From: Comamonas sp.
GTDB taxonomy: Bacteria > Pseudomonadota > Gammaproteobacteria > Burkholderiales > Burkholderiaceae_C
Assembly: GCA_021166775.1 (NCBI GenBank)
Contig: JAJPEQ010000006.1
Coordinates: forward strand, 310,001-374,000
DNA length: 64,000 nucleotides
Reading direction: 5' to 3'
A model generated the notes under the pieces. The model had not been told where the DNA came from and ran no database searches. It saw only the letters and a program-made list of their open reading frames with translations. Below, piece after piece: positions 7,813 to 19,631 of this stretch; position 1 is the first letter of the stretch; the number at the start of each line of letters is the position of its first letter. The translations under genes were made by a program, and so were the position numbers.

Positions 7813-9579
7813 TCAAAAACTCTCCCACTCGCCTTCGTCGGCGGCAGGCGCCTTTTTCGCCGGCGCACTGCCGGCGGCGGGCGCCGCGGTCTTTTGAGGC
7901 GCCGCGATCTTGCGGGGCGCAGCCGCCAGACGCGCGGGCGCCGCGGGCGAAGCCACCGTGGCGCGCACCGGCGCCTGCGCGGGCGGGACCAGAGCCGCGG
8001 CGGGTTGGCGCGCACCGACGGCCGCCGACTTGTCGCTGCCCTCCACGCGGAAGGCAGCGACCACCTGCGCGAGGTGCTGCGCCTGCTCGTTCAGGCTGTG
8101 CGCGGCCGCGGCGCTTTCTTCCACCAGCGCGGCGTTCTGCTGCGTCATCTGATCGAGCTGCCCCACAGCCTGGTTCACTTCGCCGACCCCGGCGCTCTGC
8201 TGCGAGGAGGCCGCCGTGATCTCGCCCATCATGTCGGACACGCGCTGCACCGACTGCACCACCTCCTGCATGGTCTCGCCCGCGCCATGCACGAGCTGCG
8301 AGCCGGCCTCGACACTTTGCACCGAGGCGCCGATCAGCGCCTTGATCTCCTTGGCCGCCTGCGCCGAGCGCCCGGCCAGCGCGCGCACCTCACTGGCCAC
8401 CACGGCGAAGCCGCGGCCCTGCTCACCCGCGCGCGCCGCTTCCACGGCGGCGTTGAGCGCCAGGATGTTGGTCTGGAATGCGATGCCGTCGATCACGCCG
8501 ATGATGTCGGCGATCTTGTGGCTGCTGCTCTGGATCTCGCTCATGGTGGAGATCACCTGCGAGACCACCGAGCCGCCGCGCCGCGCCACGTCGCTGGCGC
8601 TGGACGCGAGCTGGCTCGCCTGGCGTGCCGTGCCGTTGCTTTGCTCGATGGTGCTGGTGAACTCTTCCATGGCCGCGGCCGTCTGCTGCAGGCTGCTGGA
8701 GGCGGCCTCGGTGCGCGCCGAAAGATCCTGATTGCCGCTGGCGATCTGCGAGCTGGCCACCGCGATGCTGTCCGCGCTCTGGCGCACGTCATGCACCATT
8801 CTGGCCAGCGAGGCGCGCATTTCCTCCAGCGAATGCAGCAGCTGGCCGAATTCGTCGCCGCGCGTCTCCGAGCGGGCCCGGGAGCTCAGATCGCCCATGG
8901 CGATGCGCCCGGCCATGCCATTGGCCTGCGCCAGCGGCACGCGGATGCTGCGGATGAGGTAGTAGGCGCCGATGACGATCAGCACGAGCAGCAGACCCAC
9001 CCCCACCGCCGCCATCCTGACCGTGTCCATGCTCGCCCGCGCCGCCGCCTCGCGGGCCGCATCGCCGTGGGTCTTCTGCAGCTCGACGAAATCCGCCAGC
9101 GCCTTGAGGTAGGCATCGGACGCAGGCACATACGACTCCCTCACGTGCTGCACAGCCTTCTCGTTGTCGCCCGCCTCCTTGAGCTTGTTCACCTGCGCAC
9201 GCTGCTCGAACATGGCCTTGCGTGCATCGGCGATGCGCTGCATGGCGGCGCGGTCGGCATCGGACAGCTGCAGGCTCTCGAGGCGCTTTTGCAGGCCACT
9301 GATCTCCCTGGACGTGGCCGCCATCGCCTCCTTGAACGCGGCGGCAACCGCGGGCTCGGTGCTGATCGCGATCGCCAGCGTGCGCGCCGCATTGGTTTCG
9401 GTCAGGCCCATCCAGCGCGTCGCGGTGGTCACACGCAACATCACGTCGTCGCCCACGGCGCGAGACATCGCCGACGTCTGCCCCGAGCGCCAGCCCGCGC
9501 CCGCGACGATGGCGCTGAACGCAATGACGATCACGGCCACCGACAGCCACAGTTTCTGCGCGATGCTGATCTGCTTCAT
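7813..9579 (-). CDS. Methyl-accepting chemotaxis protein (4HB type) with C-terminal EWESF tether
   Basis: The 588-residue receptor has TM1 at about 11-28, a periplasmic four-helix-bundle sensor (about 30-188), TM2 at about 189-209, HAMP, and the long cytoplasmic coiled coil. The conserved tip is around [21 protein letters not shown] Pro/Ala-rich flexible linker leads to the last five residues EWESF, which resemble the NWETF pentapeptide used to dock CheR/CheB. The ligand cannot be predicted. Start ATG 9579 opens the first membrane segment ([20 protein letters not shown]). Confidence 0.9.
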   Translation of the reverse strand: MKQISIAQKLWLSVAVIVIAFSAIVAGAGWRSGQTSAMSRAVGDDVMLRVTTATRWMGLTETNAARTLAIAISTEPAVAAAFKEAMAATSREISGLQKRLESLQLSDADRAAMQRIADARKAMFEQRAQVNKLKEAGDNEKAVQHVRESYVPASDAYLKALADFVELQKTHGDAAREAAARASMDTVRMAAVGVGLLLVLIVIGAYYLIRSIRVPLAQANGMAGRIAMGDLSSRARSETRGDEFGQLLHSLEEMRASLARMVHDVRQSADSIAVASSQIASGNQDLSARTEAASSSLQQTAAAMEEFTSTIEQSNGTARQASQLASSASDVARRGGSVVSQVISTMSEIQSSSHKIADIIGVIDGIAFQTNILALNAAVEAARAGEQGRGFAVVASEVRALAGRSAQAAKEIKALIGASVQSVEAGSQLVHGAGETMQEVVQSVQRVSDMMGEITAASSQQSAGVGEVNQAVGQLDQMTQQNAALVEESAAAAHSLNEQAQHLAQVVAAFRVEGSDKSAAVGARQPAAALVPPAQAPVRATVASPAAPARLAAAPRKIAAPQKTAAPAAGSAPAKKAPAADEGEWESF

Positions 9580-9670
9580 GTTGCCTCCTGTCTGGTTCTC
9601 CTGTTAGTGTGCATGACACACGAAGACGGCGCCAGAGCACGCGGCTTACCCACCGCAATGAATCGGGGGC

Positions 9671-9871
9671 TCAAGACCGCTCTTGCTGGCGCCGCTCCCG
9701 GCGCTGGCGGGCCCGGCGCGCCTGGCGGCTTTCCTGCGCGCGCGCTGCCCGCTCCTGCCGTTCGTGGCGGCGCGCACGCCAGCGCGCACCGGCCCAGCGC
9801 CCCAGCAGCACGCTTGCCAGGGCCAGGATGACGAGCGCCAGGACTTCGGGTACGGAAACGTCGTTCACCAT
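9671..9871 (-). CDS. Small single-TM protein with Arg/Gln-rich tail, coupled to parC
   Basis: This 66-residue protein has one hydrophobic helix (about residues 9-24, LALVILALASVLLG). The C-terminal part is very basic and rich in Arg, Gln, Glu and Ala and is probably helical. No family was recognised. Its ATG shares one base with the parC stop codon (TGATG), so it would be translated by termination-reinitiation after ParC. This coupling is the main argument that it is real. A membrane-anchored basic tail could bind nucleic acid or acidic lipid, but that is speculation. Confidence 0.5.
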   Translation of the reverse strand: MVNDVSVPEVLALVILALASVLLGRWAGARWRARRHERQERAARAQESRQARRARQRRERRQQERS

Positions 9872-12261
9872 CAGAGCACCCTCGTCACGTCATCGGGCTT
9901 GAAGCCGAAATTGCCCGCCTTGCCCTTGCGGCCACGCGCGGCGCCGGCGTTGTTCAGGCTGCGGATCTCCAGCTGCTCCTCGCGCGCCTTGCCGCCGCGG
10001 CCCACTCCGGCGATGCGCACGCTGCGGACATAGGCCGCGGCTCCGGCGAGCGCATCACCCGCTTCCAGCGCCATCAGGGTCAGGCCACGGCCGCCCTTTT
10101 CCAGGCGCTTGAGCTCGCCCAGGCCGAAGGTCAGGATGCGTCCGCCCGTGGACACGCAGGCCACGTGCGTCGCCGCTATGGTGCCGATAGCTGTTTGCGC
10201 TTGTTCGTCCTGCGTTTGAGGCACTTTTTGTTCAAAATCCAGTGCAATGATGGACGGGCGGCAGACGTGCTCGCCCTCGCCCACGTTCATGAACGCCTTG
10301 CCGCCGCGGGTGCGCGAGAGCATGTCGGCCACGTGCGCCACGAAGCCGTAGCCCGCGGAACTCGACAGCAGCAGGCTCGCGCGCTCGGCCCCCGCGAAAT
10401 AATGCAGCACCTCGGTGCCCGCCTCCAACTCGATCAAGGTGGTGATGGGCTGGCCATCGCCGCGCGCGCCAGGCAGGCTTGCCACCGGAACGCTGTACAC
10501 GCGCCCGTTGCCGCCAAAGGCCAGCAGTTGATCGACGGTGCGGCACTCGAAGGTGCCGTACAGGCCGTCACCCGCCTTGAACGAAAAGCCTGCCGCATCG
10601 TGCCCGTGGCCGGTGCGCGCGCGCACCCAGCCCTTTTCGCTGATGACCACCGTCACCGGCTCGTCGGCTACCTTCACCTCGGCCACGGCCCGCTTCTCGG
10701 CCTGGATCAGCGTGCGCCGCGCGTCGCCGAATTCCTTCGCGTCGCGCTCGATCTCCCTGGCCATGAGGCGGCGCAGCGCCGCCGGGCTGGCCAGGATGTC
10801 TTCGAGCTGCCCCTGTTCCTGGCGCAGTTCGGCCAGCTCCTGCTCGATCCTGATCGCCTCCAGCCGCGCGAGCTGGCGCAGGCGGATGTCCAGGATGTCG
10901 TCGGCTTGGCGCTCGCTCAAGTGAAAGCGCGCCACCAGCGCCGCCCTGGGCTCGTCCGCCTCGCGGATGATGGCGATCACCTCGTCGATGTTCAGCAGCA
11001 CGAGCTGCCGGCCTTCGAGGATGTGGATGCGCTCCAGCACCTTGCGCAGGCGGAATTCGCTGCGCCGCGTGAGGGTCTGCTGGCGGAACGCGATCCACTC
11101 GTCCAGCATCTGGCGCAGGCTTTTCTGCACCGGCCGGCCATCGAGCCCCACGCTCGTGAGATTGACGGGCGCGGACGTCTCCAGACTGGTGTGCACCAGC
11201 AGCGTGTTGGCCAGCTCCTCCTGGCTCACGGCGCGGCTCTTGGGCTCGAACACCAGGCGCACCGGCGCGTCCTTGCTCGACTCGTCGCGCACGCCGTCGA
11301 GCACCGCGAGCACCACGCCCTTGAGCTGGTTCTGCTCCTGCGTGAGGCTTTTCTTGCCGCTCCTGACCTTGGGGTTGGTGAGCTCCTCGATCTCTTCGAG
11401 CACCTTCTGCGCCGAGGTGCCGGGCGGCAGCTCGGTCACCACCATCTGCCACTGCCCGCGCGCCAGGTCCTCGATCACCCAGCGCGCGCGCACCTTCAGG
11501 CTCCCGCGCCCGCTGCGGTAGGCGGCCTGGATGTCGTCCTCGCTGCTGATGATCTGGCCGCCGCCCGGGTAGTCGGGGCCCGGCAGCAGGGCAAACAGCT
11601 CCTCGTCGGTGAGCTTCGCGTTCTTCACCAGCGCCACGCAGGCGTCGGCCACCTCGCGCAGGTTGTGGCTGGGGATTTCGGTGGCCAGACCCACGGCGAT
11701 GCCACTGGCGCCATTGAGCAGCGCGAACGGCAGCCGCGCGGGCAACTGGCGTGGCTCCTCGGTCGAGCCGTCGTAGTTGGGCGTGAAATCCACCGTGCCC
11801 AGTTCGATTTCTTCGAGCAGCAGCCGCGTGATTTTCGCCAGCCGCGCCTCGGTATAGCGCATGGCAGCGGCGCCGTCGCCGTCGCGGCTGCCGAAATTGC
11901 CCTGCCCGTCGATCAGCGGATAGCGCTGCGAAAAGTCCTGCGCCATGCGCACCAGCGCGTCGTACGCCGCGCTGTCGCCGTGCGGGTGAAAGCGCCCGAG
12001 CACGTCACCCACCACGCGCGCGCACTTGACCGGCTTGGCGGGCGTGTTGCCATTGACTCCGCCCCAGCCCAGGCCGAGCTGCTGCATCGCGTAGAGGATG
12101 CGCCGCTGCACGGGCTTTTGCCCATCGGCCACATCGGGCAGCGCACGGCCCTTGACCACGCTGAGCGCGTATTCGAGGTAGGCGCGCTGGGCGTAGCTGG
12201 CCAGCGCGAGGTCGTCGCCGGGGTCGGCGGGGGCGAGGTCGAGAACGGTTGGGTCAGTCAT
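9871..12261 (-). CDS. parC: DNA topoisomerase IV subunit A
   Basis: The 796-residue protein has the type IIA topoisomerase A breakage-reunion domain. Catalytic Tyr136 lies in [10 protein letters not shown], and the quinolone-determining stretch [10 protein letters not shown] has Ser97 and Asp101, an unmutated pattern at the Ser80 position of E. coli ParC. A GyrA/ParC-type C-terminal repeat domain follows. It acts with ParE to decatenate daughter chromosomes. It lies downstream of parE, separated by a candidate small ORF and a repeat copy. A further repeat copy encodes about residues 675-692 in the C-terminal domain. Start ATG 12261 gives [10 protein letters not shown]. Confidence 0.95.
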   Translation of the reverse strand: MTDPTVLDLAPADPGDDLALASYAQRAYLEYALSVVKGRALPDVADGQKPVQRRILYAMQQLGLGWGGVNGNTPAKPVKCARVVGDVLGRFHPHGDSAAYDALVRMAQDFSQRYPLIDGQGNFGSRDGDGAAAMRYTEARLAKITRLLLEEIELGTVDFTPNYDGSTEEPRQLPARLPFALLNGASGIAVGLATEIPSHNLREVADACVALVKNAKLTDEELFALLPGPDYPGGGQIISSEDDIQAAYRSGRGSLKVRARWVIEDLARGQWQMVVTELPPGTSAQKVLEEIEELTNPKVRSGKKSLTQEQNQLKGVVLAVLDGVRDESSKDAPVRLVFEPKSRAVSQEELANTLLVHTSLETSAPVNLTSVGLDGRPVQKSLRQMLDEWIAFRQQTLTRRSEFRLRKVLERIHILEGRQLVLLNIDEVIAIIREADEPRAALVARFHLSERQADDILDIRLRQLARLEAIRIEQELAELRQEQGQLEDILASPAALRRLMAREIERDAKEFGDARRTLIQAEKRAVAEVKVADEPVTVVISEKGWVRARTGHGHDAAGFSFKAGDGLYGTFECRTVDQLLAFGGNGRVYSVPVASLPGARGDGQPITTLIELEAGTEVLHYFAGAERASLLLSSSAGYGFVAHVADMLSRTRGGKAFMNVGEGEHVCRPSIIALDFEQKVPQTQDEQAQTAIGTIAATHVACVSTGGRILTFGLGELKRLEKGGRGLTLMALEAGDALAGAAAYVRSVRIAGVGRGGKAREEQLEIRSLNNAGAARGRKGKAGNFGFKPDDVTRVL
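10184..10239 (+). repeat. Interspersed repeat copy inside parC
   Basis: Plus strand core GATAGCTGTTTGCGCTT (10186-10202) and second box GCGTTTGAGGCAC (10212-10224) are followed by a T-rich and A-rich tail. This is among the best matches in the window. Along parC it is read on the opposite strand and encodes [11 protein letters not shown] in the C-terminal domain. Confidence 0.65.
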
Positions 12262-12311
12262 TATTCAAAGAAATTGGGCTCCAGCGCCCGACCGGCAAGC
12301 GCTAATAGCTA

Positions 12312-12320
<9 letters not shown>
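12262..12320 (-). repeat. Interspersed repeat copy upstream of parC
   Basis: On the plus strand AAGCGCTAATAGCTATC (12297-12313) is the reversed core and GGCTCCAGCGCC (12277-12288) the reversed second box. The copy occupies the whole leader between the candidate 47-residue ORF and the parC ATG. It also supplies the stop codon of that ORF. Confidence 0.62.
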
Positions 12321-14497
<2,177 letters not shown>

Positions 14498-14510
14498 TTA
14501 CAGTGCCGCC

Positions 14511-15728
14511 ATGCGCCGCGCCGTCCCCACGCTCTCCCTCACCCAAATCCTGGTCTGTGGCGCCGCCATCGTCACGCTGTCCACCGGCATACGCCACGGC
14601 TTCGGCCTGTGGATGCTGCCCATCACCCAAGCCAACGGCTGGACGCGCGAAACGTTTTCTCTGGCGCTCGCCATCCAGAACCTGGCCTGGGGCGTGCTGG
14701 GCATCGTCGGCGGCATGCTGGCCGACCGCCATGGCGCGTTTCGCGTGCTCGTGGGCGGGACGCTGCTGTATGCGCTGGGGCTGGCGGGCATGGCGCTCAC
14801 GTCCACGCCGCTGCTGTTCGCGCTCACCGCGGGCGTCACCATAGGCGCGGCGCAGGCCGGCACCACCTACGCCATCATCTACGGCGTGATCGGGCGCCAG
14901 ATCGCGCCACACCGGCGCTCCTGGGCCATGGGCGTGGCGGCGGCCGCGGGATCGTTCGGGCAGTTCCTGCTGATGCCGATCGAAGGCCAGATGATCCTGC
15001 ACCTGGGCTGGAAGGAGTCGCTGCTCGCGCTCGCGGCCGTGGTGCTGCTCGTGGCGCCGCTCGCCTGGGGTCTGCGCGAGCCGGGGTTTCACGCAGGCGC
15101 AACCGCGCCGCGCCGGCAAAGCGTGCGCCACGCGCTCGCCGAGGCGCTGCGCCACCCGCCCTTCGTGCTGCTCATCGCGGGCTATTTCGTCTGCGGTTTT
15201 CAGGTGCTGTTCATCGCGGTGCACCTGCCCGGGTATCTCTCGGACCAGGGCCTCACGCCGCAGGTGGCGGCGGGCGCACTCGCGCTCATCGGGCTCTTCA
15301 ACGTGGTCGGCTCGTACGCGGCGGGCGCGCTCGGGCAGCGTCTGCAAAAGCGCCACATCCTCGCCTTCATCTACTTCGCACGGGCCGTGGTGATCACGGT
15401 CTTTCTGCTCGTGCCCGTCACGCCGCTGTCGGTCTACGTGTTCGCGGCCGTCATGGGGGCGCTCTGGCTCTCGACCGTGCCGCCGACCAATGCCGCCGTG
15501 GTGCAGATTTTCGGCACCGAGCATTTTTCCATGCTGAGCGGCCTGGCCTTCTTCAGTCATCAGCTCGGCAGTTTCATGGGCGTGTGGCTGGGCGGCTACC
15601 TGTACGACGCCACGGGCGACTACAACGTGGTCTGGTATCTGACCATCGCGCTGGGCATCGCGGCCGGATTCGTCAACTTGCCGGTGCGCGAAGCGCCCAT
15701 CCACCGCGCGCCGGAGCTGGCGCGGTGA
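14511..15728 (+). CDS. Major facilitator superfamily transporter
   Basis: A 405-residue protein with about twelve membrane segments in two six-helix halves and a central polar loop near residues 195-215 (RRQSVRHALAEALRH). It contains MLADRHGAFRVLVGG between segments 2 and 3, the MFS motif A position. Closest by look are the monocarboxylate/oxalate-type MFS permeases. The substrate is unknown. ATG 14511 was chosen because it directly precedes the first hydrophobic segment and lies outside the parE promoter region. The stop overlaps the GTG start of a 40-residue membrane peptide. Confidence 0.85.
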   Translation: MRRAVPTLSLTQILVCGAAIVTLSTGIRHGFGLWMLPITQANGWTRETFSLALAIQNLAWGVLGIVGGMLADRHGAFRVLVGGTLLYALGLAGMALTSTPLLFALTAGVTIGAAQAGTTYAIIYGVIGRQIAPHRRSWAMGVAAAAGSFGQFLLMPIEGQMILHLGWKESLLALAAVVLLVAPLAWGLREPGFHAGATAPRRQSVRHALAEALRHPPFVLLIAGYFVCGFQVLFIAVHLPGYLSDQGLTPQVAAGALALIGLFNVVGSYAAGALGQRLQKRHILAFIYFARAVVITVFLLVPVTPLSVYVFAAVMGALWLSTVPPTNAAVVQIFGTEHFSMLSGLAFFSHQLGSFMGVWLGGYLYDATGDYNVVWYLTIALGIAAGFVNLPVREAPIHRAPELAR

Positions 15729-15847
15729 CCACGCCGCGCCTGCTGCTGTGGATCGCGGTGCTGCTGGCGCTGGCGGGCAGCGTGCTGCTGTACCTGCAGC
15801 CAGGTTTCATGGTGCTGCTGGCCGAACAGGTCTGGGCCTGTTTCTGA
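15725..15847 (+). CDS. 40-residue single-pass membrane peptide
   Basis: GTG start at 15725 overlaps the MFS transporter stop by four bases (GTGA). The peptide begins MTTPRLLLWIAVLLALAG, has one membrane helix (about residues 6-23) and ends QVWACF. The following methyltransferase ATG is three bases after its stop, so the three genes look co-translated. Small hydrophobic peptides coupled to transporters sometimes modulate them. Here that is inference from position only. I have an uncertain memory of similar short proteins ending in WACF in related genomes. Confidence 0.55.
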   Translation: MTTPRLLLWIAVLLALAGSVLLYLQPGFMVLLAEQVWACF

Positions 15848-15850
15848 ACC

Positions 15851-16402
15851 ATGCACGAACACCTTCCGCCATCCGACTGGGTGCTGCGCTGGGCGCATCT
15901 CGTCCCCGTCGGCGGGCGCGTGCTCGATGTCGCCTGCGGCAGGGGGCGGCACCTGCGCTGGTTTCATGAACAGAATCACCCTGTAACCGGCGTCGATAAA
16001 GCGCAAGAAGCTATCGATTCAATATCAATGCTGGGCGAAGCCGTTTGCGCGGATATCGAAAACGGCCCCTGGCCCTTCGCCGGGCGCAGCTTCGACGGCG
16101 TGATCGTGACGAACTACCTCTGGCGAGCGCTGTTGCCCACGATTGTCGCGAGCGTCGCACCGGGTGGTGTGCTGATCTACGAAACCTTCGCGCAGGGCAA
16201 CGAAACCGTGGGCAGACCCTCGCGCCCGGACTTCCTGCTGCGCCCGGGCGAGCTGCTCGCGGCCTGCGCGCCGCTGCGCATCGTGGCCTACGAGGACGGC
16301 TTCCTCCCCGCGCCCGAGCGCTTCGTGCAACGCATCGCGGCCATGCGCCCGCCGGCGTCATCGTCAACCCCGGCGGCGCGCATCCCGTTGCAGCTGCCAT
16401 AG
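15851..16402 (+). CDS. Class I SAM-dependent methyltransferase
   Basis: This 183-residue protein has the Rossmann methyltransferase motif I VLDVACGRGRH (about residues 23-33) and motif II-like VTGVDKAQEAI (about 45-55). A DIENGPWPFAGRSFDGVIV stretch (about 64-82) matches motifs III-IV. It resembles TehB/UbiE-type small methyltransferases, and the substrate is not predictable. It starts three bases after the 40-residue membrane peptide. Part of the motif II region overlaps a repeat copy, and its codons (AAA, ATA-rich) are unlike the rest of the gene. Confidence 0.8.
   Translation: MHEHLPPSDWVLRWAHLVPVGGRVLDVACGRGRHLRWFHEQNHPVTGVDKAQEAIDSISMLGEAVCADIENGPWPFAGRSFDGVIVTNYLWRALLPTIVASVAPGGVLIYETFAQGNETVGRPSRPDFLLRPGELLAACAPLRIVAYEDGFLPAPERFVQRIAAMRPPASSSTPAARIPLQLP
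15976..16030 (-). repeat. Interspersed repeat-like copy inside the methyltransferase gene
   Basis: Plus strand AAGCGCAAGAAGCTATC (15999-16015) matches the reversed core at 15 of 17 positions, followed by the A/T-rich tail ATTCAATATCAATG. The left half is weaker because it coincides with a conserved methyltransferase motif. It encodes TGVDKAQEAI. Confidence 0.45.
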
Positions 16403-16405
16403 AAT
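16400..16405 (+). promoter_or_regulatory. Candidate -10 element of dapA
   Basis: TAGAAT lies 27 bases before the dapA ATG, overlapping the end of the methyltransferase gene. No convincing -35 element is seen in the GC-rich coding sequence upstream. Confidence 0.3.
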
Positions 16406-16432
16406 GCTCCATTAACGATTTTTGACACGGAC

Positions 16433-17332
16433 ATGACCACCCGCAGTCCACTCTTCACCGGCAGCACCGTTGCCCTCGTGACCCCCATGCACGAGGATGG
16501 CAGCGTCGACTACCCCACGCTACGCAAACTCATCGACTGGCACATCGACGAAGGCACCGACTGCCTGAGCGTCGTCGGCACGACGGGTGAATCGCCCACC
16601 GTGAACGTCGAAGAGCACTGCGAAATCATCCGCGTGACGGTGGAGCAATCGAAGGGGCGCGTGCCCGTGCTGGCCGGCTGCGGCGCCAATTCCACGCACG
16701 AGGCGATCGAGCTGGCGCGCTTTGCCAAGAAGGTGGGCGCGCACAGCCAGCTGCAGGTGGTGCCCTACTACAACAAGCCCACGCAAGAGGGCCAGTACCT
16801 GCACTTCAAGGCCATCGCCGAGGCTGTGGGCGACCTGCCCATGGTGCTCTACAACGTGCCCGGCCGCTCGGTGGCCGACCTGCAGCACGACACCGTGCTG
16901 CGCCTGGCGCAGGTGCCGGGCATCGTCGGCATCAAGGAAGCCACGGGCGACATCGGCCGCGCGCAGTGGCTGATCCGCGACGTGCCCGAGGGCTTTGCCG
17001 TCTATTCGGGCGACGACGCCACCGCCGTCGCACTCATGCTTTGCGGCGGGCAGGGCAACATCAGTGTGACGGCCAATCTTGCGCCGCGCCTCATGCACGA
17101 GCTGTGCGTCGCTGCCATCGCGGGCGATGCGCGCACGGCCATGCGCATCCAGCGCCAGCTCATGCCGCTGCACAAATACCTGTTCGTCGAAGCCAACCCG
17201 ATCCCCGTCAAGTGGGCCATGGCGCGCCTGGGTCTGTGCGGTGGCACCTTGCGCCTGCCCATGACGGCGCTGGCCAGCGCCCACCACGCCAGCGTCGAAG
17301 CGGCGCTGCGCGCCAGCGGCCTGCTGCACTGA
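16433..17332 (+). CDS. dapA: 4-hydroxy-tetrahydrodipicolinate synthase
   Basis: The 299-residue TIM-barrel enzyme of the DHDPS/NAL family condenses pyruvate with aspartate semialdehyde in lysine and diaminopimelate synthesis. The GTTGES substrate loop is near residue 46-51, YYNKPTQEG carries the conserved Tyr, and YNVPGR follows. The Schiff-base Lys lies in GIKEATGD near residue 168. The length is a little above the E. coli enzyme. It is followed after 32 bases by bamC, the classical dapA-bamC arrangement. Confidence 0.96.
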   Translation: MTTRSPLFTGSTVALVTPMHEDGSVDYPTLRKLIDWHIDEGTDCLSVVGTTGESPTVNVEEHCEIIRVTVEQSKGRVPVLAGCGANSTHEAIELARFAKKVGAHSQLQVVPYYNKPTQEGQYLHFKAIAEAVGDLPMVLYNVPGRSVADLQHDTVLRLAQVPGIVGIKEATGDIGRAQWLIRDVPEGFAVYSGDDATAVALMLCGGQGNISVTANLAPRLMHELCVAAIAGDARTAMRIQRQLMPLHKYLFVEANPIPVKWAMARLGLCGGTLRLPMTALASAHHASVEAALRASGLLH

Positions 17333-17364
17333 GTCCAATTCACTTCACCACGAAAGATTCCCGC

Positions 17365-18459
17365 GTGAACCCGACCCTACGCCTGGGCCTGCTGGGCCTC
17401 GCTGTCGCGCTCTCGGCCTGCTCCACCCTCGAGAGCGACAAAATCGACTACAAGAGCGCCGCCGTCGGCTCGACACTGGAGGTGCCTCCGGACCTCACGC
17501 AGCTGAGCACGGACACACGCTACATCGTCCCCGGCAAGGCCAATTCGGCGGCGGCCTATGAAGCTGGCCGCGCGCAGCAGGCCAAGGCCGGGATCAATGC
17601 CGCGCCCAACACGGTCGGGGACGTGCGCATCGAGCGCGACGGCAACGGACGCTGGCTGGTGGTGGCGCGCTCGCCCAACCAGCTGTGGGAGCCGGTGCGC
17701 GATTTCTGGCTCGAGCACGGCTTCGTTCTGGCGCTTGATCAGCCGCAACTGGGCATCATGGAAACCGACTGGGCCGAAAACCGCGCCAAGATTCCGCAAG
17801 ACGTGATCCGGCGCACCATCGGCAAGGTCTTCGATTCGCTCTACTCCACGGGTGAGCGCGACAAGTTCCGCACGCGGCTGGAGCGCCGCGCCGACGGCGG
17901 CACGGACATCTACATCACGCACCGCGGGATGCAGGAGGTCTACACCAATGCGCAGAAAGACAGCACGATGTGGCAGCCCCGGCCGGAAGACCACGAGCTG
18001 GAAACCGAATTCCTGCGCCGCCTCATGGTGAAGCTCGGTGTTTCGGAAGAACAGGCCAAGGCCGCCGTGGCCGCGGCGCCGTCGGCATCGTCCGCCGCCA
18101 CGGTTCAGCTTGCCAACGTGAACGGCGCGCAGATCATCGAACTGCACGATGACTTCGATCACGCGTGGCGGCGCGTGGGCCTGTCGCTGGACCGTACCGG
18201 CTTCACCGTGGAAGACCGCGACCGCAGCCAGGGCACCTACTTCGTGCGCTACGTCACGCCCACCGACAAGAAGGAGCCTGGCTTCTTTGGCAAGCTCTTT
18301 GGCTCCACCAGCAACGCCGCGCCGCCCGAGAAATATCGCATCGTCGTGCACGGCAATGGCGGGCAGAGCACCGTCTCGGTGCTCAAGGCAGACGGCCAGC
18401 CCGAAAGCTCGGCCAACGTGGACCGCATCCTGCGCATCCTGGTGGATGACCTGAAGTAA
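17365..18459 (+). CDS. bamC: Outer membrane assembly lipoprotein BamC
   Basis: The 364-residue lipoprotein has a signal peptide ending in the lipobox LSAC with Cys19. An unstructured N-terminal segment contains VPPDLTQLSTDTRY (the stretch that contacts BamD in characterised BamC). Two helix-grip domains follow, separated by an Ala/Ser-rich linker near residues 235-245. It is an accessory subunit of the BAM complex that inserts beta-barrel proteins into the outer membrane. The start is GTG 17365, which places the signal peptide correctly. It ends just before a strong bidirectional terminator. Confidence 0.9.
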   Translation: MNPTLRLGLLGLAVALSACSTLESDKIDYKSAAVGSTLEVPPDLTQLSTDTRYIVPGKANSAAAYEAGRAQQAKAGINAAPNTVGDVRIERDGNGRWLVVARSPNQLWEPVRDFWLEHGFVLALDQPQLGIMETDWAENRAKIPQDVIRRTIGKVFDSLYSTGERDKFRTRLERRADGGTDIYITHRGMQEVYTNAQKDSTMWQPRPEDHELETEFLRRLMVKLGVSEEQAKAAVAAAPSASSAATVQLANVNGAQIIELHDDFDHAWRRVGLSLDRTGFTVEDRDRSQGTYFVRYVTPTDKKEPGFFGKLFGSTSNAAPPEKYRIVVHGNGGQSTVSVLKADGQPESSANVDRILRILVDDLK

Positions 18460-18475
18460 ATCCGGACACTCCCCA

Positions 18476-18511
18476 ATGAAAAAGCCCCGGCACACACCGG
18501 GGCTTTTTCAT
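18476..18511. terminator. Bidirectional intrinsic terminator
   Basis: A perfect 15-base inverted repeat (18476-18490 and 18497-18511) with a 6-base loop has a GCCCCGG stem and A/T-runs on both outer sides. It therefore works as a rho-independent terminator in both directions. It separates bamC from the convergent alanine-rich lipoprotein gene. Confidence 0.92.
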
Positions 18512-18551
18512 GGTCCAAGGCCGATCACGGCCTCGGCTCGCGTCGCAGCGC

Positions 18552-18890
18552 TTACTTGGTCGTCGACTGAGCGGCCTTGTCTGCAGCTTCCTTGGCTGCC
18601 TGCGCGGCATCCTTGGCAGCATCCACGGTGGCGTCACCGGCGGCCTTGGCGGCATCGCCTGCGGCAGTGGCGGCCTCGGAAGCTGCATGGGCGGCATCCT
18701 TGGCCGCATCCTTGGCAGCGTCCACGGCATTCGTTGCCGCCTCGGCAGCCGACGAAGGTGCGGGTGCGGGTGCGGGGGCAGTGGCCGGAGCGGGAGCGGC
18801 GGCAGGAGCCGGAGCAGATTCCTGCTTGTCACCGCAAGCCACGAGTGCGCCCGCTGCAAGCAAAGACGCCAGAACGACGGAATATTTCAT
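18552..18890 (-). CDS. Alanine-rich lipoprotein with AKDAA-type helical repeats
   Basis: This 112-residue protein has a lipoprotein signal peptide (MKYSVVLASLLAAGALVAC, Cys19) and a Pro/Ala linker (about 27-48). A C-terminal region (about 50-108) is built almost only of Ala, Lys, Asp, Glu and Thr in a loose AAKDAA repeat, predicted to be one long amphipathic helix. The design resembles Lpp-like or LEA-like surface lipoproteins. The function is unknown. The start at 18890 is chosen because it gives the signal peptide; the longer open frame to 19010 does not. It ends toward the shared terminator. Confidence 0.72.
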   Translation of the reverse strand: MKYSVVLASLLAAGALVACGDKQESAPAPAAAPAPATAPAPAPAPSSAAEAATNAVDAAKDAAKDAAHAASEAATAAGDAAKAAGDATVDAAKDAAQAAKEAADKAAQSTTK

Positions 18891-19064
18891 GATCAATCCA
18901 GAAAAAATGAAATGCAGGTATATCAATGTGAAATGCCCCGCCATCCGGGAATTTCCTGCACCTGGACAACAGGGTTCATCTGCCGCGAAATCCGGCAACA
19001 ATGAATTCAATGTTGATTGTAGGCATTTGGGTCAATCCTGATTAACCCTTATCGCAAATATTTG

Positions 19065-19571
19065 TCACAGGCCCAGCACCGACGACGGAAAACCCGGCGC
19101 GGAGCGGCTCTGTATCCACTCGGCAAGCTGCTCGCGCTGCCAGGTCAGGCGCTGTGCCTCGCGCGAGCTGGCACCGTTGCTGTGCACGGGGTCAAACCGC
19201 TGCAGCATCCACGTCGCCGACCATAGAACGCTGGGCATTTCCTCGCTGCTGACCACTCTGGCCTTGCGCGCCACCACCACATGGTCCCAGCGCACGCGCC
19301 AGTGCACGAAGCGCGGATGCAGGCGCGCCACGGCATCGAAATTTCCCGCCAGCATCGTCAGGCACCTGCGGTGCCCGGCCCAACGGTGCAGGCTCTGCAC
19401 CACCTCTCTTTCGCCCAGCGGCCAATCGGCAAAATCAAAATCGCTGAGCACCAGTTCGGGCCAGGCCTGGCTCGCGGCGCTGGCCAGGGCATCGCGCACC
19501 AGCTGGCGAAACGCCTCGCGCCCCGCGAAACGCCCGACGGGCAACGGAAATTCGAGATCGTCGGCCTGCAT
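19065..19571 (-). CDS. Hypothetical protein, Trp-rich, possible conserved Burkholderiales family
   Basis: A 168-residue soluble protein with no signal peptide or membrane segment. It is rich in Trp, Arg and Phe (for example FDFADWPLGEREVV, WRVRWDHVVV and LTWQREQLAEWI). No family was recognised with confidence. The composition and even hydrophobic pattern suggest a folded alpha/beta domain. It is divergent from the slyD-like gene by 60 bases. It seems to be a real gene because codon bias is normal and no competing frame explains the region. Confidence 0.6.
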   Translation of the reverse strand: MQADDLEFPLPVGRFAGREAFRQLVRDALASAASQAWPELVLSDFDFADWPLGEREVVQSLHRWAGHRRCLTMLAGNFDAVARLHPRFVHWRVRWDHVVVARKARVVSSEEMPSVLWSATWMLQRFDPVHSNGASSREAQRLTWQREQLAEWIQSRSAPGFPSSVLGL

Positions 19572-19631
19572 TGCTCAACTCCGTATGTGCAACTTCTTCC
19601 TCACGGCAAACTGCTGCGACAATTCTCGCCC

